Assembly: GCA_021737405.1 (NCBI GenBank)
Contig: JAIPEG010000005.1
Coordinates: forward strand, 62,001-126,000
Reading direction: 5' to 3'
DNA length: 64,000 nucleotides
From: Bacteriovoracaceae bacterium
Lineage (GTDB): Bacteria; Bdellovibrionota; Bacteriovoracia; Bacteriovoracales; Bacteriovoracaceae
In this document: positions 17,188-26,821 of the stretch, piece after piece
Position numbering within the stretch: the stretch's first letter is position 1
How the letters are laid out: each line of letters starts with the position of its first letter
Position numbers and translations under genes: made by a program
Notes under the pieces: generated by a model
Databases searched by the model: none
Told to the model about the DNA's origin: nothing
Seen by the model: the letters and a program-made list of their open reading frames with translations, nothing else

Positions 17188-18826
17188 AAGGAATATTCCA
17201 AGAACTAAATAAATCTATCCATCGTTTTTGAGAAGACTGGATTTGGTCATTAGGAGATTTTACTTCACCTAAAATATAGTCGCCTTTTATTCGATATAAG
17301 AAGAGATCGGGTAGTCCACTTCCATATTGGCGTGGGTCCTTAAGGATCTGCTGACAAACCTGTAAGATGTCCTTCTTAGGAATATTTTTACACATCTTTT
17401 TAAGATCAGCTGGACTTGTCTTCTTCCAATTCGTTAATCGACAAGCAGTCGTAGACTTTTCTTCATAGAGATCTATTATTTCTGATTCCCAATTCTCATG
17501 TTCTTCCCAATAGAGACACTTTTTTTCAATAGCGACAGATTGTCTTTGATAGAATTCACCACTATAAAAATCTCGTGGCGCTTGCTCAAAGGGATGATAA
17601 AAAACTCCTGGACCACTGGCCCAAAACTCCTCCCAAAAGAGTAAAGCCGTTAGAGTAGTCCAATAATGATTTTCACAATAGAAGCCTTTAAAACCTTCAG
17701 TCTTTAGGTGTTCAAGCACCTGAGTCTCCACTCGTCCTGACTTATCCCATTTGAGAGGGAGTATTTTTTCTTGGGGAGTGGGTAATCGTTTTTTTGTAGC
17801 ATAAGGGAGAGAGAGCTTTTTCTTCATTTTCTCTATAAAGAATAAGGCAAAGAAGCGTTCACTCTCTGATATCGGATTCTTTAGGATGAGCTCACATTGC
17901 TTGAGGGACTTTTGAGGATCCTCCAACTTATCATAAAGCCTTGCGACCCTCTCTCTGGCCGGCTCAATTGATGATTTCTGATATATTTCAAGGGCTTTTT
18001 CATATTCCCTTTCGCTTTCAAGAAGCTTGGCCATTAAATTATAAGAGCGAGAGAGTCTTCGCTTGAGCGGTGAACTTCTTAAAGAAATTCGTAATATGTC
18101 TTTAAATATTTCAGTGGCACTTTCAAGATCTTTTAAATCACAAGCTTCCCACAGATGCGAGTGAAGGATGATCCAGTTGTAATGCTCATCCAGGTGTTTT
18201 CGGCCTTCAAAATAACGATTTTTCTTATCAATTCGAATCTTCTCAAATTTCATAATACCCAGATCTTCTAAAATAAATTGGGCCATATCCAAATCAAGAT
18301 TTCCAAAGAAAAGAAGTTTGAATCTCTCTACCTCTTCAGCAAAAAGAGGCCAAAGAAGCTTTTCTTTAGAAATTGTCCATTGATAACAATCTTCTTTAAA
18401 TTCTTGGCAGGCCTGTATGAGGTTTTCTCTCTTTCCCGTTGCTGTTATTTCCGGATGACTTGCTTTAAGAAAATCAGAGATTTCTTTTACGGTAAAAGGA
18501 CCTAAAAAATCAGGAAATTCGATTAAAGGATTTACTTCAATGAGTTTATGTTTTTGAAGCTCATTTACCGCCGCTTCAAGATCAATTTCTGGATAATTTA
18601 ACTTGCTCAGGCGATAGAAATCTTTACTTCGAAAGATCAGGCGGACATAGAGCTTTTGACCATTCTCACTAAGGTGCGAGAAACACTTTAAAAAGTCTCG
18701 CTCCTTTTTTTGCAAGATGTCGATATAGACCTCTTCCACGAAGCTCAGAAGCTTTTGAAAATTGGTTAAGTAATAACCCTCATCTAAGGTAATGCTTCTT
18801 GGATTTGGTCTTTTGCGCTTGGCCAT
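17162..18826 (-). CDS. FAN1-like VRR-NUC structure-specific nuclease
   Basis: 554 residues, the length of bacterial FAN1 homologues. The C-terminal VRR_NUC domain carries a PD-(D/E)xK site, GLPDLFLY (D507) and GEVKSPND (E521, K523), with the following Q-x-x-W helix. The middle (about residues 240-370) looks TPR-like helical. The N-terminal region contains a SAP-like stretch near EISDFLKASHPEITATGKRENL. Eukaryotic and Pseudomonas FAN1 cleave 5' flaps and interstrand-crosslink intermediates, so crosslink repair is the likely role. It is divergent from paaZ. Confidence 0.88.
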   Translation of the reverse strand: MAKRKRPNPRSITLDEGYYLTNFQKLLSFVEEVYIDILQKKERDFLKCFSHLSENGQKLYVRLIFRSKDFYRLSKLNYPEIDLEAAVNELQKHKLIEVNPLIEFPDFLGPFTVKEISDFLKASHPEITATGKRENLIQACQEFKEDCYQWTISKEKLLWPLFAEEVERFKLLFFGNLDLDMAQFILEDLGIMKFEKIRIDKKNRYFEGRKHLDEHYNWIILHSHLWEACDLKDLESATEIFKDILRISLRSSPLKRRLSRSYNLMAKLLESEREYEKALEIYQKSSIEPARERVARLYDKLEDPQKSLKQCELILKNPISESERFFALFFIEKMKKKLSLPYATKKRLPTPQEKILPLKWDKSGRVETQVLEHLKTEGFKGFYCENHYWTTLTALLFWEEFWASGPGVFYHPFEQAPRDFYSGEFYQRQSVAIEKKCLYWEEHENWESEIIDLYEEKSTTACRLTNWKKTSPADLKKMCKNIPKKDILQVCQQILKDPRQYGSGLPDLFLYRIKGDYILGEVKSPNDQIQSSQKRWIDLFSSWNIPFMIYRLKS

Positions 18827-18850
18827 ACACTTAAGGTACTCCCATGCTTA

Positions 18851-18880
18851 TTAGACTGTCTAATGCGAAGGCCTTACAAT
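18851..18880 (+). promoter_or_regulatory. Putative paaZ promoter with operator palindrome
   Basis: TTAGAC-T-GTCTAA (18851-18863) is a perfect 13-base palindrome. Its left half could act as a poor -35, 18 bases before TACAAT (18875-18880), a good -10. The geometry fits a repressor, for example of the TetR class, blocking a promoter for paaZ. No regulator gene is next to it. Confidence 0.45.
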
Positions 18881-18936
18881 GCCTAAATATTTAATCAACG
18901 TTGAATGAGCATCATTTTTCAACAAGGGGCACAAAG

Positions 18937-20973
18937 ATGAAATTAATGAACTACTGTTTAGGAAATTGGCAAGAAGGCCTTGGCGAGGGTTCACAGTTAA
19001 GAGATGCCATCTTTGGTAATGTTGTAGCGACGGCCTCAAGTGAAGGATTAAATTTTGAAGAAATTTTACATTTCGGACGCACCGTTGGAGCACCTGCTCT
19101 TCATAAAATGACCTTTCATGAAAGAGGTCGTGCTTTAAAAGCATTGGCCTTGCACCTAACTGAAAAAAAGAATGATTTCTACAAAGTAAGCGCTTTAACT
19201 GGAGCCACTAAAATCGATTCTTGGATAGATATTGAAGGTGGTATTGGAAATCTTTTTGCCATGGCCTCCAAAGGCCGGCGTGAAATGCCAGATGACGTTC
19301 TCTATGTTGATGGAAAAGCTGAAATTTTATCAAAGAATGGTAGTTTTATCGGTCATCATATTTACACTCCCAAAAAAGGTGTAGCCGTTCATATAAATGC
19401 TTTTAATTTTCCCGTCTGGGGAATGCTTGAAAAGATTGCCGTTAACCTACTGGCCGGAATGCCAGCGGTTGTGAAACCTGCAACCTCAACTTCGTACCTC
19501 ACTGAAGCTGTCTTTAAAGAGATTATTGCTTCAAAAATATTGCCCGTTGGAGCAGTCCAGCTCATTTGTGGTAGTGCGAGAGAGCTTCTCAATTTTGTGG
19601 ACTCTCAAGATGTGGTCACTTTCACAGGAAGTGCACAAACCGGTCAAATGCTTAAGTCTAATAAGCGCATCATTGAAAAGGCCGTCCCTTTTAACATGGA
19701 AGCCGATAGCCTAAACTGCTCGATTCTTTGTCCAAATGCCGATCCAAGTAGTGAAGAGTTCCAGCTCTTTGTCAAAGAAGTCGCTAAGGAGATGACCGTT
19801 AAGGCCGGTCAAAAGTGTACGGCCATTCGCCGGGTCCTCATTCCAGAGAACCGAGTCGAAGAAGTTGCCAAGGCCATCACTGCTCGCTTAGAAAAAGTCG
19901 TCATTGGAGACCCAAAAGAAGAAAGTGTTAGAATGGGTGCCCTTGCTTCAAGAGATCAATTAAAAGAAGTCGAGGAAAAAATTGAGCAATTGAAAAAGAC
20001 AAGTGAGCTCCTGTATCAAAATACAGACTTTAATCTTGTTGGTGGTGATAGAGAAAAAGGCGCTTTTATGGCACCGACTCTTCTCTTATGTAATAATTCT
20101 GGCTCTACTGACGCTCATACAATTGAGGCCTTTGGTCCAGTTGCAACTTTAATTCCTTATAAAGATGCTGAGCACGCCATTCTACTGGCCAATAAGGGCG
20201 AAGGCTCTCTTGTGGCCTCCGTCGTTACCCATGACCAAGATTTTGCTCGAAAAATCGCCCTTGGTATTGGCTCTCATCACGGACGCCTCTATTTTCTTGA
20301 TAGAGATTGTGCCAAAGAAGGTACAGGTCATGGCTCGCCCCTTCCTCAACTGGTCCACGGAGGTCCAGGTCGCGCTGGTGGTGGTGAAGAAATGGGAGGT
20401 CTTAGAGGAGTTTTTCACTATATGCAAAGAACCGCGATTCAAGGTCACCCTTCTATGCTTACAAGAGTAACTGGAGTGTATCAGCCAGGTGGTGCCCGCC
20501 CAGAAAGTGAAAAGCATCCCTTTCGCTATTACTTTGATGATCTAGAAATTGGTCAAACTTTAACGACTCACAAGAGAACGATCACTGAGGCGGACATCGT
20601 AAATTTTGCGAATCTCACTTGGGATCACTTCTATGCCCACACCGATGACACTTCTTTTGATGGAACTTTTTTTGAAAGAAGAGTGGCCCATGGCTACTTT
20701 ATCATTGCCGCCGCAGCAGGCCTCTTTGTGGATCCAGGAAAAGGTCCCGTTCTGGCCAATTATGGACTCGATGAACTTCGGTTCACAAAACCAGTTTATG
20801 TGGGAGCGACGATTAAAGTAAAACTCACCTGTAAAGAAAAGGTGAATCAAGAAGATCGAGAAGGCGAAATTCCCCGTGGTGTCGTCAAGTGGCAGGTCGA
20901 AGTTACTGATGAAGAACAAGAAGTTGTCGCCCTTGGAACAATTTTAACGATGGTCGCAAAGAAGCAATCCTAG
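18937..20973 (+). CDS. paaZ: PaaZ-like aldehyde dehydrogenase/enoyl-CoA hydratase fusion
   Basis: The start is ATG 18937 with AAGGGG about 8 nt upstream; a TTG at 18901 is in frame but lacks a site. The 678 residues have an N-terminal aldehyde dehydrogenase (catalytic GQKCTAIRR, general base in MEADSLN) and a C-terminal MaoC hotdog hydratase (ITEADIVNFANLTWDHFYAH and VAHGYFIIAAAAGLF). In E. coli, PaaZ opens the oxepin-CoA ring and oxidises the resulting semialdehyde during phenylacetate catabolism. No paaABCDE, F, G, H, J or K gene lies nearby, so the pathway is dispersed or the enzyme has another job. Confidence 0.93.
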   Translation: MKLMNYCLGNWQEGLGEGSQLRDAIFGNVVATASSEGLNFEEILHFGRTVGAPALHKMTFHERGRALKALALHLTEKKNDFYKVSALTGATKIDSWIDIEGGIGNLFAMASKGRREMPDDVLYVDGKAEILSKNGSFIGHHIYTPKKGVAVHINAFNFPVWGMLEKIAVNLLAGMPAVVKPATSTSYLTEAVFKEIIASKILPVGAVQLICGSARELLNFVDSQDVVTFTGSAQTGQMLKSNKRIIEKAVPFNMEADSLNCSILCPNADPSSEEFQLFVKEVAKEMTVKAGQKCTAIRRVLIPENRVEEVAKAITARLEKVVIGDPKEESVRMGALASRDQLKEVEEKIEQLKKTSELLYQNTDFNLVGGDREKGAFMAPTLLLCNNSGSTDAHTIEAFGPVATLIPYKDAEHAILLANKGEGSLVASVVTHDQDFARKIALGIGSHHGRLYFLDRDCAKEGTGHGSPLPQLVHGGPGRAGGGEEMGGLRGVFHYMQRTAIQGHPSMLTRVTGVYQPGGARPESEKHPFRYYFDDLEIGQTLTTHKRTITEADIVNFANLTWDHFYAHTDDTSFDGTFFERRVAHGYFIIAAAAGLFVDPGKGPVLANYGLDELRFTKPVYVGATIKVKLTCKEKVNQEDREGEIPRGVVKWQVEVTDEEQEVVALGTILTMVAKKQS

Positions 20974-21062
20974 TTCAGGAAGTACCATAAGTTTTTGGTT
21001 TTATTGAAATACTTTGGCCTCTATGTTAGCCTAGTGCGGCACATAATTTAAAAGAGAAAAAC

Positions 21063-22484
21063 TTGAGTAAAGAAAGCGTTCTCATTATTGGAGCAGGACC
21101 CGCAGGCCTGACCGCAGGCCATCTTTTAAGTGAAAAAGGGTTTCAAGTTTTTATTTATGAATCCCATCCTCATTTAGTGGGAGGACTCTCTAAAACCGTT
21201 AACTTTAATGGATTTTCTTTTGATCTTGGAGGCCATAGATTTTACACAAAGGCCCCTGAAGTTGCCGAGTATTGGCACAGCATTTTAGGTGATAAATTCA
21301 TGAAGAGATCCAGACTCTCTCGTATTTATTACAATCAAACATTCTTCCAATATCCATTGAGACTTGCTGATGTTCTTAAGAATCTGTCATGGTGGAGAGG
21401 TTTTACATTTTTAACGAGCTACTTAAAAGTAAAAGTCTTTCCGATTAAAGAAATTGTATCCTTTGAAGATTGGGTAACCGCTAATTTTGGCAAGGGTCTC
21501 TATCAAGCCTTTTTTAAAAGCTACACCGAAAAGGTCTGGGGAAGGGCTTGTCACGAAATCTCAAAAGATTGGGCGGCTCAGAGAATTAATAACCTCAACA
21601 TTTCTAAAATCATTATTCAATTTTTAAAAGGTATCTTTGGAATTAAAGATAAAGAAGTCATTAAAAGCCTAATCGATTCCTTCGATTACCCAGAGAAAGG
21701 CCCTGGAATGCTGTGGGAAACAGTAAAAGAGAGAATTGAAGACCATGGTGGACAAGTATTCCTTGGTGCTGAAGTTACTGGAATAGAGCAATCTGATAGA
21801 AAATGGACCGTTACCCTTGCCAATGGGACCAAGGGTCCAAAAGCGGAGCACATCATTTCAACTTGTCCTCTAAAGCAACTTCTAGAAAACCTAACTCCTT
21901 CCGTATCAGAAAAAATAAAAGATGAACTTTCTTTGATTTCTTATAGAGACTTTTTAACTGTTGTCTTAATGTTTAAAAAGAAAGAGTCCTTTCCTGATAA
22001 TTGGATTTATATACATGATGACAGAGTCAAAGTCGCAAGAATTCAAAATTATAAGAATTGGTCTCCCCACATGGTGCCGAGTGATGATTACACAAGTTAT
22101 GGTCTTGAGTTCTTTTGCCAAAAAGATGATGAACTCTGGGCCCTCAGTGACGAAAAGCTTAAAGAGCTTGCGATAAAAGAAGTTAAAATAATAGGGCTGC
22201 CATTTAGTGATGAAGAGCTAGAAGCTCAAGTCATTCGTATGCCCTATGCCTACCCTGTTTATGATCATGAACATCAAAAAAGATCGCTCTTAATAAGAGA
22301 AGAGCTCAAAAAGTATCCTAATCTGCACCTGATTGGCAGAAATGGCATGCACCGCTATAACAATCAAGATCACTCCATTAAAACAGCAATGCTAGTCGTG
22401 AATAATATCATTAAGGGCAAAGAAGAATATGATCCCTGGAAGGTCAATCAAGATGCCATCTATTTAGAAGAAGACAAAACCTAA
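21063..22484 (+). CDS. FAD-dependent oxidoreductase, UDP-galactopyranose-mutase-like
   Basis: 473 residues starting at TTG 21063, with AAGAGAAA upstream. The dinucleotide-binding motif is LIIGAGPAGLTAGHLLSEKG, followed by GGLSKT and DLGGHRFY as in the UGM/protoporphyrinogen-oxidase-like family COG1232. The C-terminal HLIGRNGMHRYNNQDHS is the second FAD contact. Related genes often sit in polysaccharide clusters, and here three glycosyltransferase genes run convergently into it with a 4-base overlap. The substrate is unknown; it is probably a sugar nucleotide or polyprenyl-linked sugar. Confidence 0.85.
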   Translation: MSKESVLIIGAGPAGLTAGHLLSEKGFQVFIYESHPHLVGGLSKTVNFNGFSFDLGGHRFYTKAPEVAEYWHSILGDKFMKRSRLSRIYYNQTFFQYPLRLADVLKNLSWWRGFTFLTSYLKVKVFPIKEIVSFEDWVTANFGKGLYQAFFKSYTEKVWGRACHEISKDWAAQRINNLNISKIIIQFLKGIFGIKDKEVIKSLIDSFDYPEKGPGMLWETVKERIEDHGGQVFLGAEVTGIEQSDRKWTVTLANGTKGPKAEHIISTCPLKQLLENLTPSVSEKIKDELSLISYRDFLTVVLMFKKKESFPDNWIYIHDDRVKVARIQNYKNWSPHMVPSDDYTSYGLEFFCQKDDELWALSDEKLKELAIKEVKIIGLPFSDEELEAQVIRMPYAYPVYDHEHQKRSLLIREELKKYPNLHLIGRNGMHRYNNQDHSIKTAMLVVNNIIKGKEEYDPWKVNQDAIYLEEDKT

Positions 22485-23839
22485 GGGGATAAGAATAATG
22501 AAACCCCATCATATGAGTACTCTTTCCAGCGTTTAGGGATAACATCCTTACAAAAATTTATATTCTGTTTAAAAATTAAAACAGCTTTTTCTTTTTTCTC
22601 TAGGTTCTTATCGGGCTTAATCTTAAAGTCCCAACCTCGTATACATTTAATTTTGTCAGCATTAAAGTAAAATGAAGGGCAATTCCCACAATTGAGTACG
22701 ACCTCTGTTTTTAACTCCGGGTGATTCTTGATCATGCCAGGTATGTCGATTTTATTAGAGAGAGAATAGAAGTTCTTTTGAAAAACAAGAAAGAATACAA
22801 TTGAAAGCAAGCTTAGTGACTGTAAAAAGCGTTTCGTTTTAAAGAACTCACCACAACTTTCATAGAGATAGTGTGTAAAAAGTAGGGAAAAGAAAATACT
22901 TGTATGAGCAAGGTAGCGAAGTTCAAAAACCGGAAAATAGGACCAAGAGATGAAGATACCTGCAATAAAAGGCAGGATCAAAAAGAATAACCCCATAGTA
23001 ACAACTGGTTCCGAGAATTTTCTCTTTTTGATTATATGATAATTTAAAAATAAACCTAAAAATATCAATGCGTTTAAGTGACCAGAGGTCGTTAAGACTC
23101 CTGCTCCAAGTATTTTCAGTATATTGGGAGGAATATAATTGGGATGATAGAAACTAGAGTTCTTTAAAAAAAAGACATTTAAAATGAGAAAAAGTAAATA
23201 GGTAACCCCCCAAAAAGCGAAACTAAGAAAAGGGGCTACTTTAAATAATTTAAATCGTCTAAATAGAACGACTGCCAATACAAAGAGAAAGCTTACCGCC
23301 TGTAGTAATCCATATGGGTGAGTCAACATCATTAGGAAAACAGATAAAAAAAGACCTACCATATTTTTCAAATTGAATTGCGCGCGTAATGTTTTTGTCA
23401 GAAAGTATAAACCCGACAATGTCAGAAGGATGAGAAGTGGATAAGGTCTCATCGTATGGGTGAAATTCAGAGGATAAAAGGCAATTCCAAAAAGTGCAGT
23501 TGAAAAGAGGGCCTTTTCCTTTTTGAAGAATAGACAAGAGCTCTTCCAAAAGACCAAGAGACTTAAAAGTGAAATAAGAATCCCGGGTATTCTTAAAACA
23601 AGTAAATTATGAGGAAATATCTTAACGATTGGATAATACAACATATATGCAAGTGGCAGTTGTCGTTCGTGGTGCCTTAAATAGAGAGACACTTCCTTCC
23701 ACTTCGAAAGAGATAAAATATCGTATTGAATGAGCTCATCAAAATTAAGAGGGAAGAAACTCAATAGAAAGATACGTGAAAAAACCCCTAAGAATAAGGC
23801 AAAGAAAACAATCCTCAAGTAAGTGCGATTGCCCTTCAT
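22481..23839 (-). CDS. Membrane glycosyltransferase (GT39/GT83-like)
   Basis: 452 residues with about ten transmembrane segments. The first periplasmic loop has FPLNFDELIQYD, an acidic motif like that of GT-C transferases which use lipid-linked sugars. The C-terminal region is a small soluble domain with a CGNCPSFYF motif. It overlaps the upstream GT2 gene by 4 bases and is the last of three cotranscribed glycosyltransferase genes. It probably acts on the periplasmic side of the inner membrane. Confidence 0.8.
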   Translation of the reverse strand: MKGNRTYLRIVFFALFLGVFSRIFLLSFFPLNFDELIQYDILSLSKWKEVSLYLRHHERQLPLAYMLYYPIVKIFPHNLLVLRIPGILISLLSLLVFWKSSCLFFKKEKALFSTALFGIAFYPLNFTHTMRPYPLLILLTLSGLYFLTKTLRAQFNLKNMVGLFLSVFLMMLTHPYGLLQAVSFLFVLAVVLFRRFKLFKVAPFLSFAFWGVTYLLFLILNVFFLKNSSFYHPNYIPPNILKILGAGVLTTSGHLNALIFLGLFLNYHIIKKRKFSEPVVTMGLFFLILPFIAGIFISWSYFPVFELRYLAHTSIFFSLLFTHYLYESCGEFFKTKRFLQSLSLLSIVFFLVFQKNFYSLSNKIDIPGMIKNHPELKTEVVLNCGNCPSFYFNADKIKCIRGWDFKIKPDKNLEKKEKAVLIFKQNINFCKDVIPKRWKEYSYDGVSLFLSP

Positions 23840-25143
23840 TGAATAAGTTTCCTATATTTTAAGAGTTGGAAGATCATATCTTCCTCATTTTCGACGCTAA
23901 ATTCCTTAAATAAACCTAAATGATGAAAAGTGGCATAGGAGAATAAGCTGGGCATCGCGACGTCATCACTGAGAAGCTTATGCCCATCAATATCAATGAC
24001 ATATATAGACCGTCTTAAAAGAACAAATCGTAATGTAGATTTTAAAAAAAACTTTTTACGATTTTTTAAGGTAATTTCTTTTAAGCGAATCTCAGCAGGT
24101 GCCATTTGAATCAATTGCTTCCCCTGATGGCGCGCTTTTCGAAGCGGGCTAAGGACACGACCAAAAAGTTTAAAAATTAGATTCATAAAAAGTAAAAGAT
24201 AAAAAGAGTCGAATGTTTTAAAAAATCCATATAAGGATATCGTTAAATCTCCGATGGCCCACTTTACATAATTAAGCCTATTAAATTTTTCCTTCTTATT
24301 AGCTTTCTCTTTTAATAGTCCAACTGGAAGATCCGCAAGCGATTGCTCTTCAAAGTCTTCCTTGGAGTCATACTGGCGAAGATAATCATAGTCACCCTCA
24401 ATGCCCATCCACTCCTGAGGTAAGCTCCATTTGCGATTATAATCAATTTTTGTATAACCATCTGCAAAGGATCTTAGAAAATAAGATAACCAACCCTCTC
24501 CATGATAGATAACATAGGCTCGTGCCTTTTCAGCAGAGGCCAAGGTGTAGCCACTATAAGAAACCCTGCGGGCCAAATCAATATCCTCATGGCGCTCTAG
24601 CGCCTCATCAAAGCCTCCAACAAGGTCAAACGCCTCTAATCGGTAAGCGCATGCTGCAGAATTAATCATAGGTGATTCTCGAACCACCAGATTCATTAAA
24701 CAAAATGTCTCTCTAGTGGCCTCTCCGATTGTCCGATAACGATACTTATTAATACTCTCTTGGCCATCAACGTCACTTGGAATAATCATTCCCTGTGCTC
24801 CACCAATTCCAGGGCGTTTAAGAACCTCTAGGATTTCAGAAAAATAATTAGGCTCGACAAAGACATCGGCATCTAAGAAAAATAAAATCCCCCCCCGCGA
24901 CTCCCTTCTCCCCGAATTTCGAGCAATACTTCTCCCCTGTCTTTTTTCCTTTACCACACAAATGGGGAAACGATTGGCAATCATTACCGTTTCATCTGTT
25001 GAATTATTATCAACGAGAATGACCTCCATGAGTTCTTTATTAAAATTACTTTTAAAAATAGAATCGAGTGTTCTAAATATCGTCCTTTCAGCATTAAGGG
25101 CCGGGATAATTATCGATATTTCTACCTGCTCGTTACTTTTCAA
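23836..25143 (-). CDS. GT2-family glycosyltransferase
   Basis: 435 residues. The N-terminal GT-A domain has IIIPALNAERTIFRTL, VILVDNNSTDET and FFLDADVFVEP (the DxD-like metal site), followed by ALERHEDIDLARRVSY. A C-terminal helical region of about 150 residues contains one hydrophobic segment. It overlaps genes on both sides (8-11 and 4 bases), indicating an operon for one glycan. Donor and acceptor are unknown. Confidence 0.9.
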   Translation of the reverse strand: MKSNEQVEISIIIPALNAERTIFRTLDSIFKSNFNKELMEVILVDNNSTDETVMIANRFPICVVKEKRQGRSIARNSGRRESRGGILFFLDADVFVEPNYFSEILEVLKRPGIGGAQGMIIPSDVDGQESINKYRYRTIGEATRETFCLMNLVVRESPMINSAACAYRLEAFDLVGGFDEALERHEDIDLARRVSYSGYTLASAEKARAYVIYHGEGWLSYFLRSFADGYTKIDYNRKWSLPQEWMGIEGDYDYLRQYDSKEDFEEQSLADLPVGLLKEKANKKEKFNRLNYVKWAIGDLTISLYGFFKTFDSFYLLLFMNLIFKLFGRVLSPLRKARHQGKQLIQMAPAEIRLKEITLKNRKKFFLKSTLRFVLLRRSIYVIDIDGHKLLSDDVAMPSLFSYATFHHLGLFKEFSVENEEDMIFQLLKYRKLIQ

Positions 25144-26164
25144 CAGACTCCCCTAGCCTAAAGATTGGTCTCATGAGCAATTTTACACCGTGGTAGGTAA
25201 GTCCAGAGATGGCCCCTGAAAACATGATCAATTGATCTATAAAAGTCCAAAAGATACTCATAAAGCCAAACACAAAGCCTTCTGCAGAAACTAAGAAAAT
25301 GAAGAATCTAAAATTAAGAATTAAATAAATCAAAAAACAAATTAAGGTGGTCCGCCAAGGAAAGAAATAAGAACCAACAATCGACAATAGAACGACTAAT
25401 AAAGAATAGACCTGAATAGGTTGAATATGGCTGAATTTACTTTCACTCTCCTTATTAAAAGTGGGCAGATAGGCGCGCCAACCTTGAAATAACCAAAAAG
25501 AGCGAGCAAAGCCAAAGGGAATGAGAAAGTCATTTCGAATCAAAGAGCCTAGAGAGTAATTCTTATAATGAATAACTTCTAAATCAGACATAAAAGTAAT
25601 CTTCTTGCCCATTTTTGTTAAGGTCATTCCTAATTCTGTGTCTTCTCCCCACAAAAACTTTTCAGGCCAAGGAATAAAGTCCTTTTTTTGAATGGCGCAA
25701 ATACTTCCATAGAGAAAATTCACATCAAAGGATTGAAGTCCAAAAATGAAGTTCATATAAGCATTTTTATATCTTGAAAAAAATGAAGGATACGGATGTG
25801 TGAGAGAGAGTCTTCCCGTTACAGCAGCACTCTCTGGATAGAGATTAAAAAATTGCCGTATTTTTTCTAAGCCTCCCTCTAGTATCTGCACATCAGAGTC
25901 AATAAAAACCAAAATACTCTTTTTCGCTTGGGAGACCCCATAGTTTCGAGCAAAACCCTGTCCCTTATTGACCGGAAGATGGTGAGCACAGAGATTCTTA
26001 TTTTTCTTTTCTAGTTCTTCTAAATATTCGCGAATTGGCCAATCAGAAGCATCGTCGATGACTAATAACTCATCCCCAGCTTTAAGCTGGGCCAATAATG
26101 CTTCAAGACAAGGAGTTAGGACATCCAAGCGGTTGAATACTGGAACAATTATGGATAGATCCAA
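25133..26164 (-). CDS. GT2-family glycosyltransferase with C-terminal membrane anchor
   Basis: 343 residues. The GT-A motifs are LSIIVPVFNRLDVLTPCLEA, ELLVIDDASDW and ILVFIDSDVQIL, with WGEDTELGMTLTKMG as the acceptor-side motif. Three hydrophobic segments near the C-terminus (for example VYSLLVVLLSIVGSYFF) anchor it in the inner membrane. It is the first gene of the three-gene glycosyltransferase operon. Confidence 0.9.
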   Translation of the reverse strand: MDLSIIVPVFNRLDVLTPCLEALLAQLKAGDELLVIDDASDWPIREYLEELEKKNKNLCAHHLPVNKGQGFARNYGVSQAKKSILVFIDSDVQILEGGLEKIRQFFNLYPESAAVTGRLSLTHPYPSFFSRYKNAYMNFIFGLQSFDVNFLYGSICAIQKKDFIPWPEKFLWGEDTELGMTLTKMGKKITFMSDLEVIHYKNYSLGSLIRNDFLIPFGFARSFWLFQGWRAYLPTFNKESESKFSHIQPIQVYSLLVVLLSIVGSYFFPWRTTLICFLIYLILNFRFFIFLVSAEGFVFGFMSIFWTFIDQLIMFSGAISGLTYHGVKLLMRPIFRLGESVEK

Positions 26165-26233
26165 GGTGCACTCTCAATTAATAGGGTGCTAATAGTTTAC
26201 TCTATAGGAGCAATCCTTGAAAAGTTCGAAAAA

Positions 26234-26782
26234 TTAAGGTTTATCCCCGTTTTGAGGAACTTTTTGAATCTCTTCTACCTTATAACCCAGATGAGTTAAG
26301 CGCTTTAGCGCCAATTGATAATTTTCAGGACTTAAAACTGACTGACGGGCCATAATCCAGACATAAGACTTATTGGGGACACCCACTATCGTCCAGCTGT
26401 AATCCTCGGCGAGATCGATGACGAGATAATCAAATTTTAAAGGCCAAAAGGGCTGAACCACCCAGTGGGACTTTGTATTGTCATCGAGAATCCAGCCTTT
26501 TTGGGTAATTTCCCCCTTTTTTCCATTAAACCCGCCTTTTCTATAGGTAAAGGAGATATCGACCCTCTTAGCTTCTTCGTTCCATTTATAACTTTCTAGA
26601 CCATTATAGACGCCTTTTTCAAAAGGAGTTGGAATAGAAGCAATAACAAACCAATCTCCCATAAAGCGGGGAATATCCACCTCTGTGACCACCTGATCCT
26701 TAATTTTACTAGGCATAACATAGGGTCCTGTTTGGCATGAATAAAAGGTAACACTTGATAGAATAATTAAGAGAATCTTCAT
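26234..26782 (-). CDS. blc: Lipocalin-family lipoprotein, Blc-like
   Basis: 182 residues with a lipoprotein signal peptide ending FYS-Cys16. The lipocalin fingerprint follows: DIPRFMGDWFVIASIPTPFEKG, then YKWNEEAKRVDISFTYRKGG, and near the end DYSWTIVGVPNKSYVWIMAR. Blc binds lysophospholipids and sits on the inner face of the outer membrane. It is monocistronic, between the glycosyltransferase operon and a divergent peptidase gene. Confidence 0.92.
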   Translation of the reverse strand: MKILLIILSSVTFYSCQTGPYVMPSKIKDQVVTEVDIPRFMGDWFVIASIPTPFEKGVYNGLESYKWNEEAKRVDISFTYRKGGFNGKKGEITQKGWILDDNTKSHWVVQPFWPLKFDYLVIDLAEDYSWTIVGVPNKSYVWIMARQSVLSPENYQLALKRLTHLGYKVEEIQKVPQNGDKP

Positions 26783-26821
26783 GAGATAAGTTTAGCAATG
26801 ACTGACTAAAGAGGCCTCTAA

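Noticed and set aside
20182-20919. Antisense open frames of 111 and 119 codons inside paaZ
   Set aside because: They are shadows of a well-conserved coding region and show no protein features.
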